A DNA stretch of 64,000 nucleotides, taken from positions 2,418,001 to 2,482,000 of the forward strand of contig NZ_CCSF01000001.1 in the NCBI RefSeq assembly GCF_000756775.1, read 5' to 3'. Origin of the DNA: Pseudomonas saudiphocaensis (lineage in GTDB: Bacteria > Pseudomonadota > Gammaproteobacteria > Pseudomonadales > Pseudomonadaceae). Below, piece after piece: positions 39,037 to 49,681 of this stretch. The notes beneath the pieces were generated by a model that was not told where the DNA came from, ran no database searches, and was given only the letters and a program-made list of their open reading frames with translations. A program made the position numbers and the translations under genes. Within the stretch, counting starts at the first letter, position 1; the number at the start of each line of letters is the position of its first letter.

Positions 39037-40091
39037 GCCTCAAGTCCCTCGCCCAAATGCTCCCCGAGCCGATCAAAATGCGGCTCAAGGCAGTGCGCGA
39101 CAACGGCTCACTCGCGCTGGTTCGCCTGTGCTCGAGCAATGGCCTGCTGGCCTCGCTGTACTACTGCTTCTTCAGCCGCGAGTTCTATCGCGAACACCGC
39201 GCCGTGCTGCAGGGGCGCTTGCAGTACGCCAAGCTGCTGCGGCGTCAGGGCGAGAACAGCGCCCTGCTGCGGCGCAACGTGCATCGTCTGGAGAAGGGCC
39301 TGATCATGCGCCCGCGGCGCGATACCTTCGCTGAGGATTACATCGGCGAAACCGTGCACTGTTATGCCGGAGCCGCGCAAAGAAATATTTGCGATGGTCA
39401 GCGACGCTGGGCCGGCGATGTGCTCGGTGCCTACTTTTCCGCTGTCGGGAGCACCCCGCGCATCGATGCGGCGCATGAGATCTTTTCTAGTGCGTCAGGT
39501 GCCGAGGAACCCGGCCGCTGCGTACCCTACCCGCACAGCCAGCTACCACCCTGCCCGGTCGACTACGACCAGTTGCTGGTGCTGTTCAAGCGCCGCCGCT
39601 CAGTACGCTGGTACCAGGAGCGGCCGGTCGAGCGCGAGCTGATCGAGCAGGCCGTACGCGCCGCGACCCTGGCGCCGTCAGCCTGCAACCGCCAGCCGTT
39701 TCGCTTTCACGTCAGCAGCGATCCGCGCCGTGCCGCCGAAATCGCACAGTGCGCCGGAGGCACTGGGGGCTTTCATCACAACCTGCCCTGCGTGATTGCC
39801 GTGGTCGGCGACCTGGGCGCCTATCCCGAAGCCCGTGACCGTCATGTCATCTATATCGACGGCGCGCTGGCAGCGATGCAGCTGATGTTGGCCTTCGAAA
39901 CCCTGGGCCTTTCCACCTGCCCGATCAACTGGCCCGACATCGAGGAAAAGGAACGCCTCCTGGCAGACAAGCTCGGCCTGGCCTACCACGAGCGCACCGT
40001 GATGCTGCTCGCCGTGGGCTACGCCGACCCCACCGGAGGAATTCCCTACTCGGACAAGAAGACCGAGCAGGACCTGATCGTCTTCAACTGA
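39033..40091 (+). CDS. Nitroreductase-like protein of a polysaccharide locus
   Basis: 352 residues. The N-terminal 175 residues (including RRNVHRLEKGLIMRPRRD) are not part of the nitroreductase fold. From about 180 the FMN-binding nitroreductase domain begins: LFKRRRSVRWYQERPVERE, ATLAPSACNRQPFRFHV, and GLSTCPINWPD. Members in exopolysaccharide clusters are annotated as nitroreductases without proven substrate; redox modification of a sugar or lipid precursor is conceivable. It overlaps the flippase start-stop (ATGA) and lies 8 bp before the pyruvyl-transferase gene. Confidence 0.85.
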   Translation: MSLKSLAQMLPEPIKMRLKAVRDNGSLALVRLCSSNGLLASLYYCFFSREFYREHRAVLQGRLQYAKLLRRQGENSALLRRNVHRLEKGLIMRPRRDTFAEDYIGETVHCYAGAAQRNICDGQRRWAGDVLGAYFSAVGSTPRIDAAHEIFSSASGAEEPGRCVPYPHSQLPPCPVDYDQLLVLFKRRRSVRWYQERPVERELIEQAVRAATLAPSACNRQPFRFHVSSDPRRAAEIAQCAGGTGGFHHNLPCVIAVVGDLGAYPEARDRHVIYIDGALAAMQLMLAFETLGLSTCPINWPDIEEKERLLADKLGLAYHERTVMLLAVGYADPTGGIPYSDKKTEQDLIVFN

Positions 40092-40099
40092 GGTACCGC

Positions 40100-41278
40100 A
40101 TGATTATCGAGATCCGAAAGGCCGGCTTCGTCAACAAGGGCGCCGAACTGATGCTGCATGCAGCCCAGCAGCAACTCAAAGCCCGCTACCCCGATGCCAC
40201 TTTCGTCATGGCTCCGACTACCGAGAAATCCGACCACCCGTTTCGCAAGCTGGTGCAGCTTGGCTTCTACCCGAAGGCCTCGCTGTGGCGTTACGGCATT
40301 CAGTGGGGCAACCTGGCCAAGCTTGCCCCGCGCCAACTGCGGGAAATGTACGGCGTGGTGCTGGATACCGAGGTAGATGTGGTGATCGACGCCGCCGGCT
40401 TCGCCTATAGCGACCAGTGGGGCGACGATCCGAGCATCGAACTGGCGCAGTCCGCCAAGCGCTGGGCGAAGAACGGCACCCGCGTGATCCTCCTGCCCCA
40501 GGCCTTCGGCCCATTCACCACAGAGAAAATCCGTGCGGCGATGCAGAGCGTGGTCGAGCATGTCGACCTGATCTGCCCGCGCGAGCGCATCTCCCGCGAA
40601 CACCTGGTTCAGCTCGTCGGCGAGCGCGACAACATTCGCCAATACCCGGACTTCACCAACCTCATCAGCGGCGTGCTACCAGCCGGTTTTGACAGCGTGC
40701 AGAACCGCTTCTGCATCGTTCCCAACTGCCGCATGCTGGACAAGACCGACCAGGCCACCCGCGATGCCTACCTGCCGTTTCTAATCGAATGCACCCGCTA
40801 CCTGCAGGAAAAGGGCGCTCGACCCTTCGTGCTGGTTCACGAAGGCCAGAACGACCTGCGCCTGGCCGAGCAGCTGTCGGCGGCGGTGGGCGGCATCAAT
40901 ATCGTTCGCGAAAGCGGCGCGCTGGAGATCAAGGGCATCCTCGGTGCCTGCAGCGGCACCCTCGGCAGCCGCTTCCACGGCCTGGTCAGCGCGCTGTCAC
41001 AGGGCGTCCCGGCACTGGCCACCGGCTGGAGCCACAAGTACCAGATGTTGTTCGAGGACTATGGCTTCCCCGATGGGCTTCTTCAGGTCACTGGCGACAA
41101 AGCCGAGATCCGACGCAAGCTGGATCTGGTGACCGATCAGCAAGAGCAGGTGCGAACGTTGATCCAGACGCGTGCCGGCCAACTTAAGCAGCAGTCGCAG
41201 CAGATGTGGCAGGAGGTCTTCGCGCTGATCGACCCCATCGCCCGCAATCGCCAGCCGCCCAAGAGTGGTGCGGCCTGA
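40100..41278 (+). CDS. Polysaccharide pyruvyl transferase family protein
   Basis: 392 residues, a CsaB/WcaK-type fold. The N-terminal NKGAELMLHAAQQQLK and the C-terminal block ACSGTLGSRFHGLVSALSQGVPALA, with the catalytic-type His/Arg pair (GSRFHG), are diagnostic. The family adds pyruvate ketals from phosphoenolpyruvate to sugars of cell-surface polysaccharides. Third gene of the operon with the flippase and nitroreductase-like gene. Confidence 0.9.
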   Translation: MIIEIRKAGFVNKGAELMLHAAQQQLKARYPDATFVMAPTTEKSDHPFRKLVQLGFYPKASLWRYGIQWGNLAKLAPRQLREMYGVVLDTEVDVVIDAAGFAYSDQWGDDPSIELAQSAKRWAKNGTRVILLPQAFGPFTTEKIRAAMQSVVEHVDLICPRERISREHLVQLVGERDNIRQYPDFTNLISGVLPAGFDSVQNRFCIVPNCRMLDKTDQATRDAYLPFLIECTRYLQEKGARPFVLVHEGQNDLRLAEQLSAAVGGINIVRESGALEIKGILGACSGTLGSRFHGLVSALSQGVPALATGWSHKYQMLFEDYGFPDGLLQVTGDKAEIRRKLDLVTDQQEQVRTLIQTRAGQLKQQSQQMWQEVFALIDPIARNRQPPKSGAA

Positions 41279-41298
41279 GGGCCTCTCGCCAGGGCACC

Positions 41299-41348
41299 CG
41301 TAGGGCCGAATTCATTCGGCCGGCGGGCCTGGCACAGGTCGCCCTACG
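41299..41348. repeat. REP-like hairpin element
   Basis: Outer arms CGTAGGGC (41299-41306) and GCCCTACG (41341-41348) and an inner stem CCGAATTCATTCGG (41306-41319). It resembles the GTAGGGCGAATTCATTCGCCC repeats scattered in Pseudomonas genomes. It sits in the gap between two convergent genes. Confidence 0.7.
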
Positions 41349-41423
41349 GAATGTGGCACATCAACCGGCTTCAGCGCAGGTCCCGCCAAAAAGCGGAAAC
41401 CGGCAAACTGCAGGCACGGCAGC

Positions 41424-41831
41424 TCAGGGCCGGCTTGTGCTTCGCAGCGGCTCGGCCTGCTCCTGGGCTTCAACATCGGGAACGACACCGATACGCCGCA
41501 GATACCACTGATAGGCCAGGTGAGAACAACCCCACCCCAGCAGCACGCCGAGGGTATTGGCCAGCATGTCGCCCATGGAGGCCCAGCGGTTGGGTATCAG
41601 ACCCTGCGCCAGTTCGATCAGCACGGCAGCGGCGAGGCTCAGGGAAATCGCCCAGAACACCCGCCACTGTGGGAAAGCCAGACGTACGGTAAACATCAGT
41701 GCAGCGAAACCGAGCAGATGATGCAGCTTGTCCTGCTGGTCGAAGACCTGCGGGACCGGCTCGGGGCGCAAACCGGTAAAGAGGATAACCGCCAGTACTG
41801 CAATAAAGGGCAGTGCGCGCAGGTAATTCAT
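41424..41831 (-). CDS. VanZ-family membrane protein
   Basis: 135 residues from the ATG at 41831; the frame is open further upstream but MNYLRALPFIAVLAVILFTG is the natural start of the first helix. Four membrane segments; the family block is DKLHHLLGFAALMFTVRLAFP followed by IELAQGLIPNRWASMGDMLANTLGVLLG. VanZ-like proteins occur in exopolysaccharide clusters; their biochemical role is uncertain. It converges on the pyruvyl-transferase gene. Confidence 0.88.
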   Translation of the reverse strand: MNYLRALPFIAVLAVILFTGLRPEPVPQVFDQQDKLHHLLGFAALMFTVRLAFPQWRVFWAISLSLAAAVLIELAQGLIPNRWASMGDMLANTLGVLLGWGCSHLAYQWYLRRIGVVPDVEAQEQAEPLRSTSRP

Positions 41832-42142
41832 GGGTAATCGAAAACTCTCGCTGTGCCGATGAGCGGGAAGGCATCCCAGACGGGGCGGCAGAATAACAGA
41901 CCGTCGATAAGTATTTGCGAAGACAAAAAGCGTTATATCGCCGGTCTCAAAAAAAACATTTGTAAGCTGCAAACTCAGCTTTCTGCAGGCATTTTTGCCT
42001 CTATTTGCGACCTCGCCTAGGGGGCAGAAGGTCTAATCACCCACCGCTCCGACGATTGCGGGCCTGCACGCTATGAGGGTGAAAAATCCTGATAGTTCGC
42101 CTCCCGCTCCAGCAAATCGCCTAGCGGCTCTTATCCGGGCCT
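41832..42142. other. Intergenic region upstream of the VanZ gene
   Basis: 311 bases with no gene I can support. It contains the VanZ promoter and an AT-rich patch with a run of A residues near 41948. Confidence 0.35.
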
Positions 42143-42436
42143 ATGCCGAGGGTGCCGCAGGTGCTGATTCGTCTCGACGCGCGCTTGATCAACCAGCACA
42201 ACCACCAGATGCTTGCTAGCCGACGCTTCGAGAGCCGCCAACCCAGCGCCGACCCCAGCGTCGAAAAAATAGTCGAGGCATTCGGTCAGGCCAGCGAGCG
42301 CCTGAGCCGCAAGGTGCTCGACTGGTCCATCGGCCAGTCGCGCGCCCTCCCGAACCTTGAGGCGGATCACCGGATCACCGGCGCAGTAAAACCGCGCCAC
42401 CCGCCGCACAAGGCTCATGAATTGAGCCGAAATTGA
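42143..42436 (+). CDS. Hypothetical protein upstream of the yhiI operon
   Basis: 97 residues. No family is recognised, but the third codon positions are overwhelmingly G or C, as in the real genes around it, and the stretch VEKIVEAFGQASERLSRKVLDW looks like a natural amphipathic helix. A minus-strand frame (42131-42418) competes with it; I prefer the plus strand on codon bias and because it is co-directional with the operon starting 70 bp downstream. Confidence 0.45.
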   Translation: MPRVPQVLIRLDARLINQHNHQMLASRRFESRQPSADPSVEKIVEAFGQASERLSRKVLDWSIGQSRALPNLEADHRITGAVKPRHPPHKAHELSRN

Positions 42437-42505
42437 TCCAGATAAACACGCGGTTCACGGGCCTGTAGCACAATTGCCTGACTCACCAGGGCAGCGGAGT
42501 GACCC

Positions 42506-43573
42506 ATGAACAGGGCGCGCATTTTCAGAACCCTCACCATCGTCGGCATCGTTGCGGCAGTCGCCGCGCTGGCCTGGAATGAGCTGCGCCCCAGTGGCCT
42601 GGGCGAAGGCTTCGCCAGCGGCAACGGGCGCATCGAGGCCACCGAGATCGATCTGGCGACCAAGCTGGGCGGGCGGGTCCTGGAGATCAGCGTTGATGAG
42701 GGCGACTTCGTCCAGCCCGGGCAGGTCTTGGCAAGGATGGATACCGAGGTGCTGCAGGCACAGCTCACCCAGGCCCAGGCGCAGGTGCGCCAGGCCGAGA
42801 ACGCCATCCTCACAGCCGAAGCGCTGGTGGCCATGCGTGAAAGCGAAAAGGCCACCGCCAAAGCCGTGGTGCACCAGCGCCAGGCCGAACTGACCGCCGC
42901 ACAGAAGCGCCACCGTCGCACCGAGACCCTGGTGGCGCGTAACGCCATGGCGCGCCAGCAGCTGGACGACGACCTGGCGGCGATGCAGAGCGCCCAGGCG
43001 GCGCTGGCGGCGGCGCGTTCCCAGGTATTGTCGGCGCAGGCCGGCATTACCGCCGCCCGCTCCCAGGTGATCGAAGCGCAGTCTGCGGTGGAGGCGACCA
43101 AGGCCAGCGTCGCCCGGCTGCAGGCCGATGTCCGCGACAGCGAACTCAAGAGCGACCGCGTCGCCCGCGTGCAGTACCGCGTGGCGCAGCCCGGCGAAGT
43201 GCTGGGCGCAGGTGGTCGGCTGCTCAATCTGGTGGACCTGGCCGACGTCTACATGACCTTCTTCCTACCGGGACGTCAGGCCGGGCGCGTGGCCATCGGT
43301 GCCGACGTACACCTGGTGTTGGACGCCGCGCCGCAGTATGTGATCCCGGCCAAGGTCAGCTACGTGGCCAGCGTCGCCCAGTTCACCCCCAAGGCGGTGG
43401 AAACCGAAAGCGAGCGCGAAAAGCTAATGTTCCGCGTCAAGGCACGACTGGATCCCGAACTGCTGCGCAAGCACATGGAACAGGTCAAGACCGGCCTGCC
43501 CGGCATGGCCTACATCAAGCTCGACGCCGACGCCGAATGGCCCGAGCACCTGCGCATCAACGTCACCCCATGA
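42506..43573 (+). CDS. yhiI: HlyD-family membrane-fusion protein YhiI
   Basis: 355 residues, the same length as E. coli YhiI. One N-terminal membrane anchor (about 8-26), a barrel-sandwich half motif ([25 protein letters not shown]), a long Ala/Gln-rich coiled-coil hairpin (about 80-210), the second half ([21 protein letters not shown]) and a beta-barrel domain. Periplasmic adaptor of the ABC exporter encoded by the next two genes; it overlaps rbbA by 4 bp (ATGA). Confidence 0.9.
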   Translation: MNRARIFRTLTIVGIVAAVAALAWNELRPSGLGEGFASGNGRIEATEIDLATKLGGRVLEISVDEGDFVQPGQVLARMDTEVLQAQLTQAQAQVRQAENAILTAEALVAMRESEKATAKAVVHQRQAELTAAQKRHRRTETLVARNAMARQQLDDDLAAMQSAQAALAAARSQVLSAQAGITAARSQVIEAQSAVEATKASVARLQADVRDSELKSDRVARVQYRVAQPGEVLGAGGRLLNLVDLADVYMTFFLPGRQAGRVAIGADVHLVLDAAPQYVIPAKVSYVASVAQFTPKAVETESEREKLMFRVKARLDPELLRKHMEQVKTGLPGMAYIKLDADAEWPEHLRINVTP

Positions 43574-46308
43574 GCACAGCGGCGCCGGTGGCTCGGGTCG
43601 AGCAGCTGACCCTGCGCTACGGGCAGACCCTGGCCCTGGACGACCTCAGCCTGGAATTGCCGGCCGGGCGCATGGTCGGCCTGATCGGCCCCGATGGCGT
43701 CGGCAAGTCCAGTCTGCTGGCGCTGATCGCCGGCGCGCGACGCATCCAGCAGGGTCGCGTGCAGGTGCTGGACGGCGACATGGCGGAGGCCGCGCATCGT
43801 CGGCGAATCTGCCCGCGCATCGCCTACATGCCCCAGGGCCTGGGCAAGAACCTTTACCCAACCCTCACGGTGTTCGAGAACCTGGAGTTCTTCGGCCGAC
43901 TGTTCGGCCAGGACGCCGAGGAGCGCCAGCAGCGCATTGCCGAGCTGACCCGCAGCACGGGGTTGGCACCCTTCACCGAGCGCCCGGCGGGCAAGCTCTC
44001 CGGCGGCATGAAGCAGAAGCTCGGGCTGTGCTGCGCGCTGATCCACGACCCTGACCTGCTGATCCTCGACGAGCCCACCACGGGTGTCGATCCGCTGGCA
44101 CGCAGCCAGTTCTGGGAGCTGATCGCGCGTATCCGCACCAACCGCCCGCAGATGAGTGTGCTGGTAGCCACCGCCTACATGGACGAGGCGCAGCGCTTTG
44201 ACTGGCTGGTGGCCATGGATGAAGGCCGCGTGCTGGCCACCGGAACGCCGGGCGAGCTGCTGGCGCACACCGCCAGCGACGATCTGGAAAGCGCCTTTAT
44301 CGCCCTGCTGCCGGAACACAAGCGCCGCGACTATCGCGCCCTGGTGATCCCACCGCGGCAGCGGGCCGAGGGCGAACCGGAGATCGCCATCGAGGCCCAC
44401 GACCTGACCTTGCGTTTCGGCGATTTCGTCGCGGTGGACAAGGTGAGCTTTCGAATCGAACGCGGCGAAATATTCGGCTTTCTCGGCTCCAACGGCTGCG
44501 GCAAGACCACCACCATGAAGATGCTCACCGGCCTGCTGCCGGCCAGCGAGGGCGAAGCCTTTCTTTTCGGCCAGCCGGTGGACCCGCGTAACATCGACAC
44601 GCGCCGAAGGGTCGGCTACATGTCCCAGGCCTTCTCGCTGTACGGCGAGCTGAGCGTGATACAGAACCTGGAGTTGCACGCCCGGCTGTTCCACATTCCC
44701 AAGGAGCAGCGCGCCGCGCGGGTGCGCGAAATGCTCACACGCTTCGGTCTGGAAACGGTCGCCGACAGTCTGCCCAAGGCCCTGCCGCTGGGCGTGCGCC
44801 AGCGCCTGTCACTGGCGGTGGCGGTGATCCACAGCCCGGAAATCCTGATCCTCGACGAACCGACCTCTGGCGTCGACCCGGTGGCCCGCGACGGTTTCTG
44901 GCGGCTGCTGGTGGAACTGTCGCGCAAGGACGGGGTGACCATCTTCATCTCCACCCACTTCATGAACGAGGCGCTGCGCTGCGACCGCATGTCGATGATG
45001 CACGCCGGGCGCGTGCTCGATAGCGATGCACCACGCGCACTGATGGCCAAACGCGGTTTGCCGACGCTGGAGCAGACCTTTATCGCCTATCTGCAGGACG
45101 CCACTGCCGAACAGACCCCCACCGAAGCCGCACCGCAAACACCCCGCAGCGGGCCGCCGGCTGGCAATGCCGCTCTGCAATCGCGCTTCAGCCTGCGCCG
45201 CCTGCTCAGCTACAGCCGGCGCGAAGCCACGGAACTGCGCCGCGACCCGATCCGCGCAACGCTGGCGCTGCTCGGCACCGTGCTGCTGATGTTCATCATG
45301 GGTTACGGCATCAACCTGGACGTGGAAAATCTCAGCTTCGCGGTGCTCGACCGCGACCAGACCACCACCAGCCAGGCCTATGCACTGAACCTGGCCGGCT
45401 CGCGCTATTTCAGCGAACGCCTGCCACTTCGGGACTACGACGAGCTGGAGCGGCGCATGCGCAGCGGCGAGATCAGCCTGGCGGTGGAAATTCCGCCGAA
45501 CTTCGGCCGTGACCTCAAGCGCGGCAGCCAGCCGCAGGTCGGTTTCTGGATCGACGGCGCCATGCCCATGCGCGCAGACACCATCAAGGGCTACGTGCAG
45601 GGCATCCACTTCGACTACCTGCAACAACTGGCGCGCGAGGCCAGCCAGCCCGTCGCCGGCAGTTCGGTGGATATCGCCCTGCGCTATCGCTACAACCCCG
45701 ACGTACAGAGCCTGCCGGCCATGGTGCCGGCGGTGATCCCGCTGCTGCTGATGCTGATTCCGGCGATGCTCACTGCACTGGGCGTAGTGCGCGAGAAGGA
45801 GCTGGGGTCGATCACCAACCTCTACGTCACGCCGGTGACCCGCCTGGAATTCCTGCTCGGCAAACAACTGCCCTATATCGCCCTGGGCATGATCAATTTC
45901 TTCATGCTGGTGGCGCTGGCGGTGCTGGTGTTCGGCGTGCCGGTCAAGGGTAGCCTGCTGACCCTGACCTTGGGCGCGCTGCTCTATGTGATCTGCGCCA
46001 CGGCTCTGGGATTACTGATGTCGTCGATCCTCAACAGCCAGATTGCGGCGATCTTCGGCACTGCCATCGCCACTCTGGTGCCGGCGGTGCAGTTCTCCGG
46101 GCTGATGCACCCCATTTCCGCCATGGAAGGCGCCAGCGCCCTGATCGGCAATATCTACCCCACCAGCCATTTCCTGATCATCAGCCGCGGCGTGTTCTCC
46201 AAATCCCTGGGGCTGATCGAGCTGTACCCGTATTTCATCCCCCTGCTGCTGGCGATCCCGCTGCTGACCCTGCTCAGCGTCGCCGGCCTGAAGAAGCAGG
46301 AGAAATGA
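43570..46308 (+). CDS. rbbA: RbbA-like ABC protein: two ATPase domains fused to a permease
   Basis: 912 residues, matching E. coli RbbA (YhiH). The first ATPase has [11 protein letters not shown] (an unusual Asp for Asn/Ser in Walker A) and [11 protein letters not shown]; the second has [29 protein letters not shown] and Walker [14 protein letters not shown]. From about residue 560 an ABC-2 membrane domain with six helices follows ([40 protein letters not shown]). In E. coli RbbA was first described as a ribosome-associated ATPase, but the operon with yhiI and yhhJ points to an exporter. Confidence 0.93.
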   Translation: MSTAAPVARVEQLTLRYGQTLALDDLSLELPAGRMVGLIGPDGVGKSSLLALIAGARRIQQGRVQVLDGDMAEAAHRRRICPRIAYMPQGLGKNLYPTLTVFENLEFFGRLFGQDAEERQQRIAELTRSTGLAPFTERPAGKLSGGMKQKLGLCCALIHDPDLLILDEPTTGVDPLARSQFWELIARIRTNRPQMSVLVATAYMDEAQRFDWLVAMDEGRVLATGTPGELLAHTASDDLESAFIALLPEHKRRDYRALVIPPRQRAEGEPEIAIEAHDLTLRFGDFVAVDKVSFRIERGEIFGFLGSNGCGKTTTMKMLTGLLPASEGEAFLFGQPVDPRNIDTRRRVGYMSQAFSLYGELSVIQNLELHARLFHIPKEQRAARVREMLTRFGLETVADSLPKALPLGVRQRLSLAVAVIHSPEILILDEPTSGVDPVARDGFWRLLVELSRKDGVTIFISTHFMNEALRCDRMSMMHAGRVLDSDAPRALMAKRGLPTLEQTFIAYLQDATAEQTPTEAAPQTPRSGPPAGNAALQSRFSLRRLLSYSRREATELRRDPIRATLALLGTVLLMFIMGYGINLDVENLSFAVLDRDQTTTSQAYALNLAGSRYFSERLPLRDYDELERRMRSGEISLAVEIPPNFGRDLKRGSQPQVGFWIDGAMPMRADTIKGYVQGIHFDYLQQLAREASQPVAGSSVDIALRYRYNPDVQSLPAMVPAVIPLLLMLIPAMLTALGVVREKELGSITNLYVTPVTRLEFLLGKQLPYIALGMINFFMLVALAVLVFGVPVKGSLLTLTLGALLYVICATALGLLMSSILNSQIAAIFGTAIATLVPAVQFSGLMHPISAMEGASALIGNIYPTSHFLIISRGVFSKSLGLIELYPYFIPLLLAIPLLTLLSVAGLKKQEK

Positions 46309-46309
46309 G

Positions 46310-47428
46310 ATGGGCAGACGACTCTCCAACATCCTGCAGCTGGGCATCAAGGAGCTGCGCAGCCTGTACCGCGACCCGGCGCTGGTGCTGCTGATCGTCT
46401 ATGCCTTCAGCCTGGGCATTTACTCCAGCGCCACCGGGGTGCCCGAGGCACCGCACCGCGCCACCATAGGCGTCATCGACGAAGACCAGTCGCAGGCCTC
46501 GACGCGCATCGTCAACGCCTTTCAACTGCCCTATTTCCTGCCGCCGAAAGCCATCAATCTGGCGGAAATGGATAGCGGCATGGATGCGGCGCTGTATACC
46601 TTCACCCTGAACATCCCGCCGAACTTCCAGCGCGATCTGCTGGCCGGGCGCCGGCCGAGCATCCAGCTCAACGTCGATGCGACGCAGGTCAGCCAGGCCT
46701 TCACCGGCGCCGGGCATATCCAGCAGATCATCAACGCCGAGGTCGCCGAATTCCTAGCCCGTCATCGTCAGGTCGAGGCCTATCCGATCCAGGCGGTGGT
46801 ACATACGGAGTTCAATCCCAACCTGCTGCGGGCCTGGTTTGGCGCGGTGAACGAGGTGATCAACCAGATCACCATGCTGTCGATCATCCTGACCGGCGCG
46901 GCACTGATCCGCGAGCGCGAACACGGCACCATCGAGCACCTGCTGGTGATGCCGGTGACGTCATTCGAGATCATGTCGGCCAAGGTCTGGTCGATGGGGC
47001 TGGTGGTGTTGCTGGCTTCGGCGCTCGCCCTGCGGTTTGTCGTCGAAGGCTGGCTGCAGGTCCCGATTCAGGGCTCGATTGCGCTGTTCATGGCCGGCGC
47101 CGCGCTGCACCTGTTCGCCACCACGTCGATCGGTATCTTCTTTGGCACCGTGGCGCGCTCGATGCCACAGCTGGGCCTGCTGATCATCCTGGTGCTGATC
47201 CCGCTGCAGATCCTTTCCGGCGGCATGACCCCGCGCGAGAGCATGCCGGAGCTGGTGCAGCACATCATGCTGCTGGCGCCTACCACGCATTTCGTCGAAC
47301 TGGCCCAGGCGATCCTGTTCCGCGGCGCGGGTGCCGCGATCGTCTGGCCGCAGTTATTGGCACTGGCAGTAATCGGCAGCGCCTTCTTCATCGGCGCGCT
47401 GTCGCGGCTGCGTAAATCGCTACGCTAG
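46310..47428 (+). CDS. yhhJ: ABC-2 permease YhhJ
   Basis: 372 residues. N-terminal helix, periplasmic loop (residues 40-170) and five C-terminal helices with the ABC-2 block REHGTIEHLLVMPVTSFEIM followed by ILSGGMTPRESMPE. It completes the yhiI-rbbA-yhhJ exporter and starts 1 bp after the rbbA stop. Its 3' end overlaps the convergent GGDEF gene by 4 bp. Confidence 0.92.
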   Translation: MGRRLSNILQLGIKELRSLYRDPALVLLIVYAFSLGIYSSATGVPEAPHRATIGVIDEDQSQASTRIVNAFQLPYFLPPKAINLAEMDSGMDAALYTFTLNIPPNFQRDLLAGRRPSIQLNVDATQVSQAFTGAGHIQQIINAEVAEFLARHRQVEAYPIQAVVHTEFNPNLLRAWFGAVNEVINQITMLSIILTGAALIREREHGTIEHLLVMPVTSFEIMSAKVWSMGLVVLLASALALRFVVEGWLQVPIQGSIALFMAGAALHLFATTSIGIFFGTVARSMPQLGLLIILVLIPLQILSGGMTPRESMPELVQHIMLLAPTTHFVELAQAILFRGAGAAIVWPQLLALAVIGSAFFIGALSRLRKSLR

Positions 47429-48372
47429 CGCGAGGGCGCCGTGTGGGTACGGTTGCGTCCGGCGCGCTTGGCCTGCAGCAGAGCCTGGTCGGCCTCGCCC
47501 AGCAGCGTATCGAGGCAGACCGCCTCGTGCTCGTGCACCGCCACACCAAAGCTTGCGGTGCAGCCAATCGAGCGCCCCTCACACTCGACCACCAGCGACT
47601 CGATACCAGACCGCAGCCGCTCGGCAATCAACCACGCCTGTTGCGCGTCGGTTTCGGGAAGCAACACCGCAAACTCTTCGCCACCCAGACGTCCCAGCAC
47701 ATCCGTCGGACGCAGCAGAGGCGGCAGCCGCTGACCGAGGGCGCGCAGCAAAGCGTCGCCGGCCGCATGCCCGTAGGTGTCGTTGATACGTTTGAAATGA
47801 TCGACGTCGAACATCAGCACAGCCACCGGATGACCGGCACGCCCGCGCATGCAAAAGCGTTCGCCCAGCTCGAAGAAGGCGCGACGATTGTTCAGGCCGG
47901 TCAACTCATCGGTGCGCGCCAGCGCCTCGGCTCTGGCCACTGCCTTCTCCAGCGCCAGCTCCATGCGTTTTCGATCAGTGATGTCGGTGGCGATCTCCAG
48001 CCGCACGATGCGCCCGTCGGTCCATTCGATAGCCTGGTCGCGGCATTGGTACCAGTGACCGTTGCTGGTGTTCTGAAACTCCCAGACGTGCACGCCGGAA
48101 GGCTTGCCGTGCTCGTCCAACAAGCGGGCATTGCTGCAGAAACCGCAGGGGCCGTCCTGCTTATCCTGCAGCACCTGCCAGCACTTGCGGCCCTGAAAGT
48201 CCCCCCATTTCTGCCGACCGTAGGCGTTGAGGAACAACAACTCGTGGGTGTCCATGTCGGCCACGTAAACCAGCGCATCCAGGCGGTCGAGAATGGTCGC
48301 CAGGTCGGCCTCGACGATTGCCGGGAATTCCAGCTGTGCCGCAATCACTGGCGGGTACGAATCCTCGGGCAA
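47425..48372 (-). CDS. PAS-GGDEF diguanylate cyclase with Cys-rich sensor
   Basis: 315 residues. PAS domain about 25-140 with a cluster of cysteines (KCWQVLQDKQDGPCGFC) that could bind a metal or respond to redox state; PAC end RLEIATDITDRKRME. GGDEF domain from about 155: DELTGLNNRRAFFE, active site LGGEEF. The GGEEF variant is normally active. Soluble. It stands alone, convergent with yhhJ and divergent from rfbB. Confidence 0.92.
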   Translation of the reverse strand: MPEDSYPPVIAAQLEFPAIVEADLATILDRLDALVYVADMDTHELLFLNAYGRQKWGDFQGRKCWQVLQDKQDGPCGFCSNARLLDEHGKPSGVHVWEFQNTSNGHWYQCRDQAIEWTDGRIVRLEIATDITDRKRMELALEKAVARAEALARTDELTGLNNRRAFFELGERFCMRGRAGHPVAVLMFDVDHFKRINDTYGHAAGDALLRALGQRLPPLLRPTDVLGRLGGEEFAVLLPETDAQQAWLIAERLRSGIESLVVECEGRSIGCTASFGVAVHEHEAVCLDTLLGEADQALLQAKRAGRNRTHTAPSR

Positions 48373-48607
48373 ACGTTTTACTCCTGCGCTCGTTGCGGTG
48401 GGTGAGGCGGCTTTGCTGAAAACGGCGGAGAGTGCCTCTGCCGGCCAACTGACGCAAGTTCGCCATCAGTCGTAAATGGAGACTGGTAGTATAAGCGCCA
48501 CCCTGAAAAGCAGCCTGGGTCATGGGAATTTTTGTTCACCACCCCGGTCTATCAGCCGACATGCCAGAACCTGTCGCTGCGCAACACGCCAAGGAAGCTC
48601 ACTCATC

Positions 48608-49681
48608 ATGCGTATTCTCGTCACAGGCGGAGCCGGTTTCATCGGCTCGGCACTGATCCGTCACCTGATCCTCGACACTCAGCACAGTGTCCTTAACGTC
48701 GACAAACTGACCTACGCCGGCAATCTCGAATCCTTGGCGGAGGTGGATAGCGATCCGCGCTATCAGTTTCTGCAGGCCGACATTGGCGATCGCGAACGCG
48801 TGGCCGAAGCGCTGCGCGAGTTCCAGCCGGACGCCGTCATGCACCTGGCGGCCGAGTCCCATGTCGACCGTTCCATCGACGGCCCGGCCGAGTTCATCCA
48901 GACCAACATCGTTGGCACCTATCAGCTGCTGGAGGCAGTTCGTGCTTACTGGCAGGGCCTGCCGGCCGATCGCCGCGAAGCCTTCCGCTTCCACCACATC
49001 TCCACCGATGAGGTTTACGGCGACCTGCACGGCACCGACGACCTGTTCACCGAGACCACGCCCTACGCACCCAGCTCGCCCTACTCGGCCAGCAAGGCGT
49101 CTTCCGATCATCTAGTGCGAGCCTGGCAGCGCACCTATGGCCTGCCGGTGCTGATCACCAACTGCTCGAACAACTACGGCCCCTATCACTTTCCCGAGAA
49201 GCTGATCCCGCTGGTTATCCTCAACGCCCTGGATGGCAAGCCGCTGCCGGTTTACGGCGACGGTGCGCAGATCCGTGACTGGCTGTTCGTCGAGGACCAC
49301 GCCCGCGCCCTGCTCAAGGTGGTGACCGAAGGCGAGGTCGGCGAGACCTACAACATCGGCGGCCACAACGAGCAGAAGAATATCGACGTGGTGCGCGGCA
49401 TCTGCGCGCTGCTGGAAGATCTGGCGCCGAACAAGCCCGCTGGCGTGGCGCGCTTCGAGGACCTGATCACTTTCGTCAAGGACCGTCCCGGCCACGACCT
49501 TCGCTACGCCATCGATGCGAGCAAGATCGAGCGCGAGCTGGGCTGGGTGCCGCAGGAAACCTTCCAGAGCGGCCTGCGCAAGACCGTGCAGTGGTATCTG
49601 GACAACCTCGAATGGTGCCGTCGCGTACAGGACGGCAGCTACCAACGTGAGCGCCTTGGCGCCTTGGAGAACATTGCATGA
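48608..49681 (+). CDS. rfbB: dTDP-glucose 4,6-dehydratase RfbB
   Basis: 357 residues from the ATG at 48608 with AAGGAAG upstream; the frame is open earlier but this is the standard start. Second step of dTDP-L-rhamnose synthesis: it converts dTDP-glucose to dTDP-4-keto-6-deoxyglucose using bound NAD. Motifs: [35 protein letters not shown] and catalytic [11 protein letters not shown]. First gene of rfbBACD, whose members overlap by 4 bp each. Confidence 0.97.
   Translation: MRILVTGGAGFIGSALIRHLILDTQHSVLNVDKLTYAGNLESLAEVDSDPRYQFLQADIGDRERVAEALREFQPDAVMHLAAESHVDRSIDGPAEFIQTNIVGTYQLLEAVRAYWQGLPADRREAFRFHHISTDEVYGDLHGTDDLFTETTPYAPSSPYSASKASSDHLVRAWQRTYGLPVLITNCSNNYGPYHFPEKLIPLVILNALDGKPLPVYGDGAQIRDWLFVEDHARALLKVVTEGEVGETYNIGGHNEQKNIDVVRGICALLEDLAPNKPAGVARFEDLITFVKDRPGHDLRYAIDASKIERELGWVPQETFQSGLRKTVQWYLDNLEWCRRVQDGSYQRERLGALENIA

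Noticed and set aside
42131-42418. 95-codon minus-strand frame
   Set aside because: Overlaps the plus-strand frame 42143-42436, which has stronger G/C third-position bias and fits the direction of the next operon; kept as an alternative only.
43510-44694. 394-codon minus-strand frame
   Set aside because: Antisense to the ATPase domain of rbbA; shadow.
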